From a bacterium (GTDB lineage Bacteria > Vulcanimicrobiota > Xenobia > RGZZ01), in the NCBI GenBank assembly GCA_021782195.1, contig JAJXVI010000032.1, positions 1-10,891 on the forward strand: a stretch of DNA of 10,891 bases, read 5' to 3'. Below are positions 1 through 6,930 of this stretch, one piece after another. Made by a program: the position numbers and the translations under genes. Below the pieces are notes generated by a model. That model did no database searches. It saw nothing but the letters and a program-made list of their open reading frames with translations, and was not told the origin of the DNA. The stretch's first letter is position 1. Every line of letters begins with the position of its first letter.

Positions 1-352
1 CGATCTTACGGGAGGTTCCCGCCAGGATGGAGCCCAGCGTGAAAATGGCATACGAAATCAGGTAGAGGCGTTTTCGGCCGAGGAGGGTACTCCACCAGCC
101 GGCCATCGTCGCCATGATGATTTCAGCAATGCTGTAACTCGTGGCCACCCAGGTAATGGAGGAGAGGTCCTGGCCAAACGAACCCATCATGTGCGGCATG
201 GCCACGTTGACCAAGCTGATATCCATCACGGCCATGAAAGTACCGAACATCACCGTTGCCGCGATGATCCATTTGTTGACACCGGTCCCCGTTGACAGAC
301 CAGTCGAAACGGGGTACCCGGACCCTACGGGTTCAGTCAGATTCTCTGCCAC
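1..352 (-). CDS. DHA2-family MFS transporter, N-terminal part (truncated by window edge)
   Basis: This is the first 117 residues of a major facilitator of the DHA2 (EmrB/QacA, 14-TM drug:H+ antiporter) type; the rest lies before base 1. The first membrane helix (about residues 27-43) runs into MDISLVNVAMP, which matches the DHA2 motif usually written LDxTIVNVALP with its conserved Asp (here D44). The stretch GWWSTLLGRKR (85-95) is the MFS loop 2-3 motif A. A second helix lies around 66-84 and a third around 97-112. The chosen start is GTG at 352 with AAGG five bases upstream; no ATG lies nearer the domain start than the first helix itself, so the exact start is uncertain. A hydrophilic tail of about 26 residues precedes helix 1. 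It is transcribed away from the zinc-ribbon gene at 637. Substrate cannot be told from this part; multidrug or organic-compound export is the family's usual role. Confidence 0.85.
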   Translation of the reverse strand, partial: MAENLTEPVGSGYPVSTGLSTGTGVNKWIIAATVMFGTFMAVMDISLVNVAMPHMMGSFGQDLSSITWVATSYSIAEIIMATMAGWWSTLLGRKRLYLISYAIFTLGSILAGTSRKI

Positions 353-636
353 TGCTGCCTTATCACATAAAAGCCGGCCCGTAATTCAGGGCGCGAGCGA
401 AGCCGGCGGACTGCCTGCGCCACGAACAGTCGAAGGTAGTCGACACAAAGGTGCCAGACCGTTCGCGTCACGACGACCCGGAGTTATTGTTGCAATGCCC
501 CACCGGAACCTTCTTCCCACGACATTGACAGACAGAGACGGGAAACAGGGATTCAAGGGAGGCCGACTCCTGGAACGCGAAGTCTATCCCGTCGGCGACC
601 AGGCCGTCACGCCAATGTGGGGAGCACACCACGCGC
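353..636. other. Divergent intergenic region, no gene seen
   Basis: This 284-base stretch separates the leftward MFS gene from the rightward zinc-ribbon gene and should hold both promoters. A perfect TTGACA occurs at 525-530 on the + strand, but the sequence 17 bases downstream (GGGATT) is a poor -10 box, so no promoter is called with confidence. Short open frames cross the region on both strands but none has a family signature or a good ribosome binding site. Confidence 0.4.
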
Positions 637-1173
637 ATGCAGAAGCACTGTCCAGACACCTCGTGTTCATACCGACTCCGCGCTGGCAAACCCGCTGAAT
701 TTGATGACAGGGCCTCATTCTGCCCGCACTGTGGCGCCCTCCTGGAGGATGGCGCCTCCGCGCCCTCCCGGGAAGATGGCCCGGTCGAACTGGTGGACGT
801 CTATTCGCACAACGAAGCCTACCGGGTCTCACTGGTCCACAGCGCCCTCGAGAGCGCAGGCATCGAAGTGCTCGAAACCGGAGCATCGCGCCTGTATCCG
901 GGCGACGCCCCTCACCTGTACGTGAGTCGCGCAAATGCCGAGGCTGCACGAGGGGTGATTGAGCTGTTGAACCAGCCCGCGCCGACCTACCCCCCCTGGA
1001 ACTGTCCGAAATGCCGACGCAACAACGACGGCATTTTTGCCATCTGCTGGAAGTGCGGAGCTGCGGTCGACGAATCCACGGTTCTCCGTTCGCTTCCAAG
1101 ACGCCCGGGGGCCCGGCAGCGACGGCTTCGTCCGCCCCACCCGGGCGGTGGAAGCGGACGCAAGACCCCCTGA
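637..1173 (+). CDS. Double zinc-ribbon protein with DUF2007-like domain
   Basis: A 178-residue soluble protein in three parts. The N-terminus has C5, C10, C29 and C32 (the second pair in FCPHCGALL), a four-cysteine zinc ribbon with an unusual first knuckle. Residues about 51-112 (VELVDVYSHNEAYRVSLVHS onward to ANAEAARGVIELL) resemble DUF2007, a small alpha/beta domain described as a putative signal-transducing or prokaryotic regulatory domain; typical features are the VxVYSxxxxxxAxLVxSxLExAGI start and the xLYVxxxxAExAxxVI end. A second zinc ribbon follows (NCPKC, C123/C126, and CWKCG, C137/C140). The last 30 residues are Arg/Pro/Gly-rich and probably disordered. No signal peptide or membrane segment is seen. 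The gene is convergent with the hydrogenase-like operon (111 bases between stops) and divergent from the MFS gene, so no functional link is implied. Start ATG at 637; GGGGAG lies about 12 bases upstream, a rather long spacing. Function unknown. Confidence 0.8.
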   Translation: MQKHCPDTSCSYRLRAGKPAEFDDRASFCPHCGALLEDGASAPSREDGPVELVDVYSHNEAYRVSLVHSALESAGIEVLETGASRLYPGDAPHLYVSRANAEAARGVIELLNQPAPTYPPWNCPKCRRNNDGIFAICWKCGAAVDESTVLRSLPRRPGARQRRLRPPHPGGGSGRKTP

Positions 1174-1284
1174 CGAGCGCACAGCGAGCCTGACTCGAGG
1201 CCCCAGCGCGATGAAAGCACCGAAGCGGACGAAGGATCCCCTGCGTGGGACGGCACGCGCCCTCCCCCGGACGAGCGGATCCGG

Positions 1285-2100
1285 TCAGCGACTGCGAGCA
1301 CCTTCGGCGCGCGTCTCGTGTGCGGCGGGATGACCCATCGCGAGCAGGATGCCGTGTATCAGGTACCACGGATGGGGGGGATGCCCGGGAATGTAGACGT
1401 CAGCAGAAGGGGGCGACCCGCCATCTTCAACCGGCATCGCTGCAAGCGTCGCGTCCACGCCGTCTGCGGACGCATAGCCGCCGTTAAACGGCACGCCGGA
1501 AATCGCGGACGCACCCGCCGCAATCACGAGGCGCGGACTGGGAACCGCCAGGAGACAACGACGCAGCGGTTCCTGCATCGCAAGACCCACGGGTCCGGTC
1601 ACGAGCAGCGCGTCGGCGTGGCGGGGAGAAGCCACAAAGTGGACCCCGAAGCGCGAGACGTCAAAAATTGGATTGTTCGAGGCCGCCACCTCGAGATCGG
1701 ACGCGTTGTCGCCGGTTGAAACCTCGCGAATATGAAATGAACGTCGAAAAAGCGAGGAGGATGGGGGAGAGACGGTGGACGCCGGCCGCCGCGGAGAATG
1801 GAGAATCAGGTCCTCGCGTGCACGCACTGCCACGCGGGTGGAGCGGTTCGCGACGATCGTCAGCGTGGGACAGTTCGACACGCACTCCCCGCAGGCAAGA
1901 CAGCGGCCAAGATCAAGCGTGACGCCCCCCCCCGCCACGGACACGGCTCGGGTCGGACAGACCGACGCGCAGGCCCCGCAATCGTTACACGCCGCGTCAG
2001 TCAGATCCGGAAGGCCACGACTGTACTCCGGAAGGTCTGGAAAGAGCGGACGTTGCGTCACGCGGCCGGTGCGAAACAGATGAAACAGCGTATCCAACAC
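1285..2100 (-). CDS. 2x[4Fe-4S] ferredoxin fused to NuoB/HyfI-like small subunit lacking all N2 ligands
   Basis: A 271-residue fusion of a HycF/HyfH-type ferredoxin and a HycG/HyfI/NuoB-type hydrogenase small subunit, peripheral arm of the complex. Residues 38-48 (CNDCGACASVC, followed by P) and 67-77 (CLACGECVSNC, followed by P) are two complete CxxCxxCxxxCP motifs, so two [4Fe-4S] clusters are expected. From about residue 126 the NuoB-like fold is clear: DVSRFGVHFVASPRHADALL, VTGPV, VIAAGASAISGVPF, GVD, VYIPGHPPHP. In active homologues four Cys in this domain hold the proximal N2-type cluster; here they are D131 and S134 (GDNASDLE for GCNGCEIE), S198 (AGASA for GDCA) and H240 (PGHPP for PGCPP). 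C182 is the only Cys left in the domain. The start is GTG 2100, 8 bases after a perfect AGGAGGT at 2109-2115; the frame stays open upstream to 2310 but that part overlaps the large-subunit gene and has no family match. It is last in the operon. Confidence 0.88.
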   Translation of the reverse strand: MLDTLFHLFRTGRVTQRPLFPDLPEYSRGLPDLTDAACNDCGACASVCPTRAVSVAGGGVTLDLGRCLACGECVSNCPTLTIVANRSTRVAVRAREDLILHSPRRPASTVSPPSSSLFRRSFHIREVSTGDNASDLEVAASNNPIFDVSRFGVHFVASPRHADALLVTGPVGLAMQEPLRRCLLAVPSPRLVIAAGASAISGVPFNGGYASADGVDATLAAMPVEDGGSPPSADVYIPGHPPHPWYLIHGILLAMGHPAAHETRAEGARSR

Positions 2101-2173
2101 GAGACAGGACCTCCTGCCGGGAAACCCCGGACTCTTCAACCCGAAAAGCGCGACTGAAAACAGGGGCGCCCCT
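2101..2173 (-). promoter_or_regulatory. Intergenic leader with two small hairpins before the ferredoxin/NuoB-like gene
   Basis: This is the only real gap inside the operon. Read leftward, the large-subunit stop is followed at once by the self-complementary AGGGGCGCCCCT (2162-2173) and then GTTTT, like a weak intrinsic terminator or attenuator. Next to the Shine-Dalgarno is a second perfect stem, CCGGG/CCCGG (2126-2130 with 2117-2121) with a 4-base loop, one base from AGGAGGT (2109-2115). The structures could lower or separate expression of the last gene. The stems are short, so a role is inference. Confidence 0.4.
2109..2115 (-). promoter_or_regulatory. Ribosome binding site fixing the GTG start of the fusion protein
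   Basis: Read on the minus strand this is AGGAGGT, a full anti-Shine-Dalgarno match, 8 bases before GTG at 2100. It settles the start against the longer open frame that extends upstream to 2310. Confidence 0.8.
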
Positions 2174-3835
2174 CTAGAGATCGTTTCCGCTGTAGGAGAG
2201 CCCGAAGCTCTTGTTGCACAGCGGAAAGTCGAAAACAAGTTCACCGCGCGCCGCGATGGCAAGACCGGTCCAGTTGTTGAAGCTCGGATCCTTGACGGCA
2301 TACCGCACAATTTCGCCCGATGCTCCGGTTACGATGAGGTGAAGCAGTTCCCCACGCCACGCTTCCACGAGACCGATGCCGATCCGATGCGCGGGCAGGT
2401 ACTCGGGCAAGGCCACGCAAGCAGGCCCCTCCCGAACGTCGAGGCGTGCAGCCACCAGATCGAGGCTGCACTGTACTTCTGCCGCACGCACCGCGACGCG
2501 CGCACACACGTCTCCGGTCGTCCGCGCGGCAACGCGCAGGTCGGGATAGTCGTCGCGTCCGAACGCAGCGCGAACGTCGTACGGTGGCGCCCCGCCCCGT
2601 CCAACCGCATCGCGGTGGAGCGCCGCGCCTCCCTCGCCGTGTGACTTCCCCGCACTCGAAGAAGCCACCGGTGCGTCCACAAGCCCGGCGCTCGCACGCC
2701 CGGCAGGACCCACCAGGCCAAAGTCGCGCGCAAAATCTGCGCGCACCGTCCCGACGCCTTCCATGCGGTCGAGTGCGCCCTGGTTTTCCAGAAGGCCAGG
2801 CAACGCCCAGGACAGTTCGCGCCGAAGCTCGCGAAGCGCGGTGGCAAGTTCGTGCCGCATCTCTTCCGATGGCAGCGAGCGAACCCCGCCAGGACGAACA
2901 TAGTTCGTAAGAAAGCGTGAACCGCCCAGACGCTCCGCCATCCCGAGAACCGTGCCCCTTAGCCGCCCGAAGGTGGTCGCCCCACCCAGAAAGCCGATGT
3001 CGCTGCAGATGCCCCCGAGGTCGCCGATATGGCAGGCCAGCCGCTCAAGTTCGCAGGCCACCACGCGCAACGCCCGAGCGGCGGGCGAGACCTCGATTCC
3101 GCACAACTGCTCCACCGCGTGCGCGTGCGCGATGGCATTTGCCACCGTTGTGTCGCTGCTCGCGTTCTCCGCAACAAAACGCACGTGCTGCCAGGGCACC
3201 TCCGTAACGCGTCGCTCCAGCCCCCGATGCTGGTAACCCAGCCGAATCTCGAGGTTCTCGATGATCTCTCCAAGACAGCTGAAGCGAAAATGACCGGGCT
3301 CAATGATGCCGGCGTGGATGGGTCCGACGGGAATTTCGTAAACGCCCGCGCCGCGCACCCGCAGAAACTCGTAACTGCGGTGCCTCGTCGGTGACGTCGC
3401 CGCATCGAAGCCGCAGATTTTCTCGCCGCCAGGGTCTCGGAGGGGAAACATGTCTGCTGACCACGGTTCATGCAGGATCAGGCTCTTGAAGCGGGGGTGG
3501 CCCTCAGGGGCGAGGCGGAAAAAATCGAAGATGGCGCGCTCAAACCAGTGCGCCTGGGGAACAGACGGCGTGAACGAGGGAAACGAGGAGCTCTCCAGAA
3601 CGGTCTGCAGAACCTCAACGCCCGATTGCGAACGGCACGCGGTGCCTGGGGCGGCCTCCCTTGCCGCATCCTCAAGACGCCCAAGCACGGCGAGCAGCGC
3701 GAATTCCGGGCCGATCTGGCGCGCGGTCAACAGCACGAGCCGGTGAGAAGCCTCGTTCGGGACGCTTGCGACCGAAGCTTGAAAAGTGTCAAAGGAAACC
3801 ATCTGCTCGGCACTCTGGCCCTGGGAAAGCATCAT
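2174..3835 (-). CDS. hyfG: HyfG/HycE-like (NuoC-NuoD type) large subunit lacking all NiFe cysteine ligands
   Basis: A 553-residue soluble subunit of the peripheral arm. Residues about 15-125 are the NuoC-like 30 kDa domain (FERAIFDFFRLAPEGHP, LHEPW); from about 155 comes the NuoD/hydrogenase large-subunit fold (YEIPVGPIHAGIIEPGHFRF, ENLEIRLGYQHRGLE, ELERLACHIGDLGG). In [NiFe] enzymes the metal is held by an N-terminal CxxC in ERxCGIC and a C-terminal DPCxxC. Here the first motif reads ENASSDT (S226 and T229 at the Cys positions) and the end reads SFGLSYSGNDL (S547 and G550), so none of the four ligands remains. The chain stops right after this motif, without the C-terminal extension that the maturation endopeptidase removes in real [NiFe] large subunits. 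An Ala/Gly/Ser-rich insertion of about 30 residues sits around 388-417. Start ATG 3835 overlaps the hyfF stop as ATGA; a longer open frame upstream lies inside hyfF and is not used. It cannot be a normal hydrogenase; substrate unknown. Confidence 0.88.
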   Translation of the reverse strand: MMLSQGQSAEQMVSFDTFQASVASVPNEASHRLVLLTARQIGPEFALLAVLGRLEDAAREAAPGTACRSQSGVEVLQTVLESSSFPSFTPSVPQAHWFERAIFDFFRLAPEGHPRFKSLILHEPWSADMFPLRDPGGEKICGFDAATSPTRHRSYEFLRVRGAGVYEIPVGPIHAGIIEPGHFRFSCLGEIIENLEIRLGYQHRGLERRVTEVPWQHVRFVAENASSDTTVANAIAHAHAVEQLCGIEVSPAARALRVVACELERLACHIGDLGGICSDIGFLGGATTFGRLRGTVLGMAERLGGSRFLTNYVRPGGVRSLPSEEMRHELATALRELRRELSWALPGLLENQGALDRMEGVGTVRADFARDFGLVGPAGRASAGLVDAPVASSSAGKSHGEGGAALHRDAVGRGGAPPYDVRAAFGRDDYPDLRVAARTTGDVCARVAVRAAEVQCSLDLVAARLDVREGPACVALPEYLPAHRIGIGLVEAWRGELLHLIVTGASGEIVRYAVKDPSFNNWTGLAIAARGELVFDFPLCNKSFGLSYSGNDL

Positions 3836-5388
3836 GGCCGGGTTGGCGCTCCTTGCGGCAGATTCACGTGCAGACCATCGAGCCTCCTGAGCGGACCCTC
3901 TGGCGCACAGGATTGAGCGTCGCGAGGGAGCGGTTGTCGCATGTGCACGACCGTTCCCTGTCCCCGCACGCGTAGCCAGGCGGGCGGGGTGATAAACCCA
4001 AGGGCCAGCACGAACGTGACCAGAAGCCCCGGGACTGCGAGACGACGATTGAAGCGTTCCGTCGGAGCGCCAGACCGGACCGTTCCCAGGAGCATCGACG
4101 AGGCGTGCATGGACAGCGCCACGAACGCCACCGCGAGTCCCAGCAGGAGCTGCGCCACACAGACAAAGTGATGACCCGCCACCGCCAGTTGCAGGATGCC
4201 CCACTCCGCGACGAAACTGCCAAACGGGGGCGTCCCGGCGACCGCCAGCGTCCCGAGCGCCAGGAGCACGGCAAAGGCAGGATAGCTCGTGAGCAGTCCC
4301 CGCACGCGTGCGATCCGGAGCGTACCGGACTCCTGCAGCAGGTTCCCCGCCAGCAGGAAGAGGGCCACCTTGACCACGCTGTGGTTGAGCGCTTGAAGGC
4401 CGAAGGCCGTCCCTGAACCAAGCGCGATTGCAACCGCCATCAGACCGACGTTGTCCATGCTCGAATACGCCCAGAAGCGCTTGAGATCGCGCTGTTTGAG
4501 AAGAAAGAGGCTGGCGGCCAGCACGGTCGCCACCGCCATCGGGAGCAGGGTGGCCTGCACGAACGCGCCCTGGCCAGCTCGGGCCATCAGCGTGGTCAGG
4601 CGCCAGAGCGCCACCAGTGAACAGTTGAGGAGAGCACCCGAGAGGATGGCGGAGACCGGTGCCGGCGCCTCGCTATGCGCGTCCGGAAGCCAGCTATGGA
4701 GGGGAAACAGACCGGCCTTGGTGCCGTATCCCACAAGTAGAAACACGAAGGCCAGGCGCACCAGAGGACCGGTCAGTGAAGCGGCGTGTGCGCCAAGCGC
4801 GGCCAGGGAGAGCGTTCCGTCCCCAAGGCCCGGAACCCGCTGGGACACACCATAGAGGATGGCGGTGCCGAAGAATGCGAACGCAATGCCGACGCTGCAG
4901 ATGATGAGGTACTTCCAGGTCGCCTCAAGTGCCCTCGGCGAGCGATGGTAGTAGACGAGTGGCGCGGAAAGAAGTGTCGAAGCCTCCATGCAGATCCAGA
5001 GAAATCCGAGGTTGTCCGACGCCACCACGCCGTACATTGAGAGCGTGAACAGCATGAGGAACGCGTACACGGCGCGCACCACGAACGCGCTCGGAGGATG
5101 GGGACCCCGGGCCTCCGCTTCAAAGAAGAAGACTGCGTGAAGCAGGGAGGCCGCCACCACCAGGGAGGTCAGGATGAGAAAGAACGCGCTGACTGCGTCG
5201 ATGCGAAACCCCCAGGCCACGATCACGTCGCCTCGGGAGGCGTAGCGTCCCAGAACGCCGATGGCGATCAGCACCTGCACGGCCATCAGCGCGGCGGCGA
5301 GGCGGGTCAGGGCTCTGGCGTCACGCAGCAGCAGGGCCGCCAGAAAGATAGCCGCCGGAATCGGAAGAAGTGTAATGAGCGCGTTCAT
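3832..5388 (-). CDS. hyfF: HyfF/HycQ-like Mrp/NuoM-type ion-translocating membrane subunit
   Basis: A 518-residue polytopic protein (about 14 helices) of the proton-conducting antiporter-like family (NuoL/M/N, MrpA/D; HyfF in hydrogenase-4, HycQ in mycobacteria). Key residues expected for ion transfer are present: Glu in helix 5 (WICMEAST, E135), Lys in helix 7 (GTKAGLFPLHSWLPDAHSEA, K224 and H231), K303 in RDLKRFWAYSSMDNVGLM, and H336/K340 in LNHSVVKVALFLLAGN. At the helix-8 position the sequence SGALLNCSLV lacks the Lys found in HyfB-type paralogues (SGLMVK). The last 55 residues or so after the final helix are hydrophilic. Start ATG 5388 overlaps the hyfE stop as ATGA and its own stop overlaps the next start the same way, so translation is coupled on both sides. 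It probably works as an H+ or Na+ channel module. Confidence 0.9.
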   Translation of the reverse strand: MNALITLLPIPAAIFLAALLLRDARALTRLAAALMAVQVLIAIGVLGRYASRGDVIVAWGFRIDAVSAFFLILTSLVVAASLLHAVFFFEAEARGPHPPSAFVVRAVYAFLMLFTLSMYGVVASDNLGFLWICMEASTLLSAPLVYYHRSPRALEATWKYLIICSVGIAFAFFGTAILYGVSQRVPGLGDGTLSLAALGAHAASLTGPLVRLAFVFLLVGYGTKAGLFPLHSWLPDAHSEAPAPVSAILSGALLNCSLVALWRLTTLMARAGQGAFVQATLLPMAVATVLAASLFLLKQRDLKRFWAYSSMDNVGLMAVAIALGSGTAFGLQALNHSVVKVALFLLAGNLLQESGTLRIARVRGLLTSYPAFAVLLALGTLAVAGTPPFGSFVAEWGILQLAVAGHHFVCVAQLLLGLAVAFVALSMHASSMLLGTVRSGAPTERFNRRLAVPGLLVTFVLALGFITPPAWLRVRGQGTVVHMRQPLPRDAQSCAPEGPLRRLDGLHVNLPQGAPTRP

Positions 5389-6020
5389 CCGTGAAGCTCC
5401 CGAAGTACGGTGGTATCAATGTGATCGAAGGTATCGCTGAGGCGGAACGCAAGCAGGCCGCCCAGCATCGTACCCGCCAGCACGTCGACGAGCACGCCCA
5501 GTTCCACGATGAACGGCATGGAATGCGGCTGGGAGATCCCGTACAGGAAGATTCCGTTCTCCAGCATCAGGAAGCCGATGATCTGCGTGAGCGCCATGCG
5601 CCGCGTCATCATGAAGATCATGCCGATCGTCACCAGCAACAGGGAGGGCCAGACGTGCAGGGGCACCACGGCGGCCATCCCGGGTGTCAACACGAGCAGT
5701 GCGATGGCTGCAAGCGTGGCAAACATGAGCAGCGGCGGTGCGATCAGGAGCCCCTCGTCACGACGACAGCCGATGCGACGCGCCACCACCCCGAGGTAGA
5801 CCGGAATCCCCACGCCTTTGAGAAGCAGCACCACACATCCGACCCAGAGCGCCACGGGTTCACCGTGCTGCACCCCGAGCTCAATGGCAAGCAAACCCAG
5901 GGCAACCGTCTGTACGCCGTACGCTGCCATGCAGTTGCGAAGGGACGTCAGGCCAAGCGTACAGAGCCCGACGATGATCGCCATGAGAGACAACGGTTCG
6001 ACAGAAAAGAGTGCAACCAC
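5385..6020 (-). CDS. hyfE: HyfE/HycP-like (NuoK-type) membrane subunit
   Basis: A 211-residue membrane protein with about six hydrophobic segments, matching HyfE/HycP (about 215-220 residues in the family), which carries a NuoK-like half. Buried charged residues typical of NuoK-type subunits are seen: E154 in IIGFLMLENGIFLYG, E173 and D179 in IVELGVLVDVLAGTML, and K68 in LLLKGVGIPVYLG. The C-terminus RLSDTFDHIDTTVLRELHG is the usual family ending. Start GTG 6020 lies 4 bases after the hycD stop, with AAGGATAGGA just upstream serving as ribosome binding site. The stop overlaps the hyfF start (ATGA). It likely links the HycD-like and antiporter-like subunits in the membrane. Confidence 0.88.
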   Translation of the reverse strand: MVALFSVEPLSLMAIIVGLCTLGLTSLRNCMAAYGVQTVALGLLAIELGVQHGEPVALWVGCVVLLLKGVGIPVYLGVVARRIGCRRDEGLLIAPPLLMFATLAAIALLVLTPGMAAVVPLHVWPSLLLVTIGMIFMMTRRMALTQIIGFLMLENGIFLYGISQPHSMPFIVELGVLVDVLAGTMLGGLLAFRLSDTFDHIDTTVLRELHG

Positions 6021-6024
6021 GATC

Positions 6025-6930
6025 CTATCCTTTCAGCGCCACCAACAGGCAGGCCAGCAGTGCCGCAACGAGCGCAAAGGAAAGAAAATTGGGGAGACGA
6101 CGCCAGCGCATCTTCACCGCCGTCGACTCGGTCACCACGACCACGAGGGCCGCCAGACCGATGAGCGCCAGGGTCAGTGGCTCCCCCGTCCAGGGAGGCA
6201 GACCCGCCCACGGCATACGCGCAACCTGCGCACAGAGTCCCAACAGCACCACCGATTTCAGCGCCACGGTGAACTCGGTCAGGGCAAGATTGGGACCTGA
6301 ATTTTCCAGAAAAAGAGTTTCATGAATCATGGTCAGCTCGAGATGGGTCGTCGGGTCGTCGACGGGCATCCTGGCCAGCTCCGCCATCGTGGCAAGCCAG
6401 AGCGCGACGAGCACGAGCGGCACCAGGACCAGGCCCAGGCCGTCCGCGGGAGAAGCGGCAAACATGGCCTGGAAGCTACTGCTGTGGGCGCGCGCGGCGA
6501 GTGCCACGAACGCGCAGACCATGGCCGGCTCGGCCTGGATGGATACGGTGGACTCACGGCTCGCGCCGAGACCTCCGAATGCGCTCCCCGCATCCAGGGC
6601 GGCGAGTCCAACGGCAAAGCGACCCAGCGCCAGAAGATAGATGGCGAGAAACAGGTCACCGCGCAGTGGCGAGGCCGCACCCGCCCACGGGACCATGAGT
6701 GCGACCGCCAGCACGGCGGCCAGATTGACGAGGGGTGCCGCGCGAAAGACCAGGGTCGTGGTCTCACTGACCACCTCCTCTTTGCGAAGCAGGCGCCACA
6801 GGTCGTAGAAAGGGCCAAAGAGCGGTGGGCCGGCGCGATTGAGGAGACGCGCCTTGCCTTTCCGGATCAAGCCGATGAGCAGCAACGGCAAGACGACGAT
6901 GTTCGCGAGATACAGAGCCAGTGCCGTCAT
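6025..6930 (-). CDS. hycD: HycD/HyfC-like (NuoH-type) membrane anchor subunit
   Basis: A 301-residue integral membrane protein of the NuoH/HycD family, which joins the peripheral arm to the ion-pumping membrane arm. It has an N-terminal helix, then the cytoplasmic loop RAGPPLFGPFYDLWRLLRKE (32-51), GGLGASRESTVSI (119-131, with E126), EPA (134-136), and the acidic loop AELARMPVDDPTTHLELT (183-200) followed by MIHE (201-204). These are the strongest NuoH/HycD signatures and carry the Glu/Asp residues thought to couple redox or conformational energy to ion transfer. About eight helices are seen. Start ATG 6930 shares one base with the hyfB stop (TGATG). All of the family's conserved acidic residues that I can place are kept, so the subunit looks functional despite the dead hydrogenase centre. 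Confidence 0.9.
   Translation of the reverse strand: MTALALYLANIVVLPLLLIGLIRKGKARLLNRAGPPLFGPFYDLWRLLRKEEVVSETTTLVFRAAPLVNLAAVLAVALMVPWAGAASPLRGDLFLAIYLLALGRFAVGLAALDAGSAFGGLGASRESTVSIQAEPAMVCAFVALAARAHSSSFQAMFAASPADGLGLVLVPLVLVALWLATMAELARMPVDDPTTHLELTMIHETLFLENSGPNLALTEFTVALKSVVLLGLCAQVARMPWAGLPPWTGEPLTLALIGLAALVVVVTESTAVKMRWRRLPNFLSFALVAALLACLLVALKG

Noticed and set aside
1243..1258. GCGTG/CACGC hairpin between the converging genes as a terminator
   Set aside because: The stem is only 5 bp and no T-run follows on either strand.
584..1369. Minus-strand open frame of 261 codons opposite the zinc-ribbon gene
   Set aside because: Arg/Pro/Ser-rich without any motif; it overlaps the clear DUF2007 gene and the end of the FeS fusion gene.
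2101..2310. N-terminal extension of the FeS fusion protein up to 2310
   Set aside because: The extension overlaps the large-subunit gene, has no family match, and a perfect AGGAGGT precedes GTG 2100.
3836..4204. N-terminal extension of the large subunit up to 4204
   Set aside because: It lies inside hyfF in another frame; the ATGA overlap at 3835 is the natural start.
5391..6164. Long plus-strand open frame opposite hyfE and hycD (257 codons)
   Set aside because: It is Gln/His/Arg/Glu-rich with no family signature, as expected for the antisense of GC-rich membrane-protein genes.
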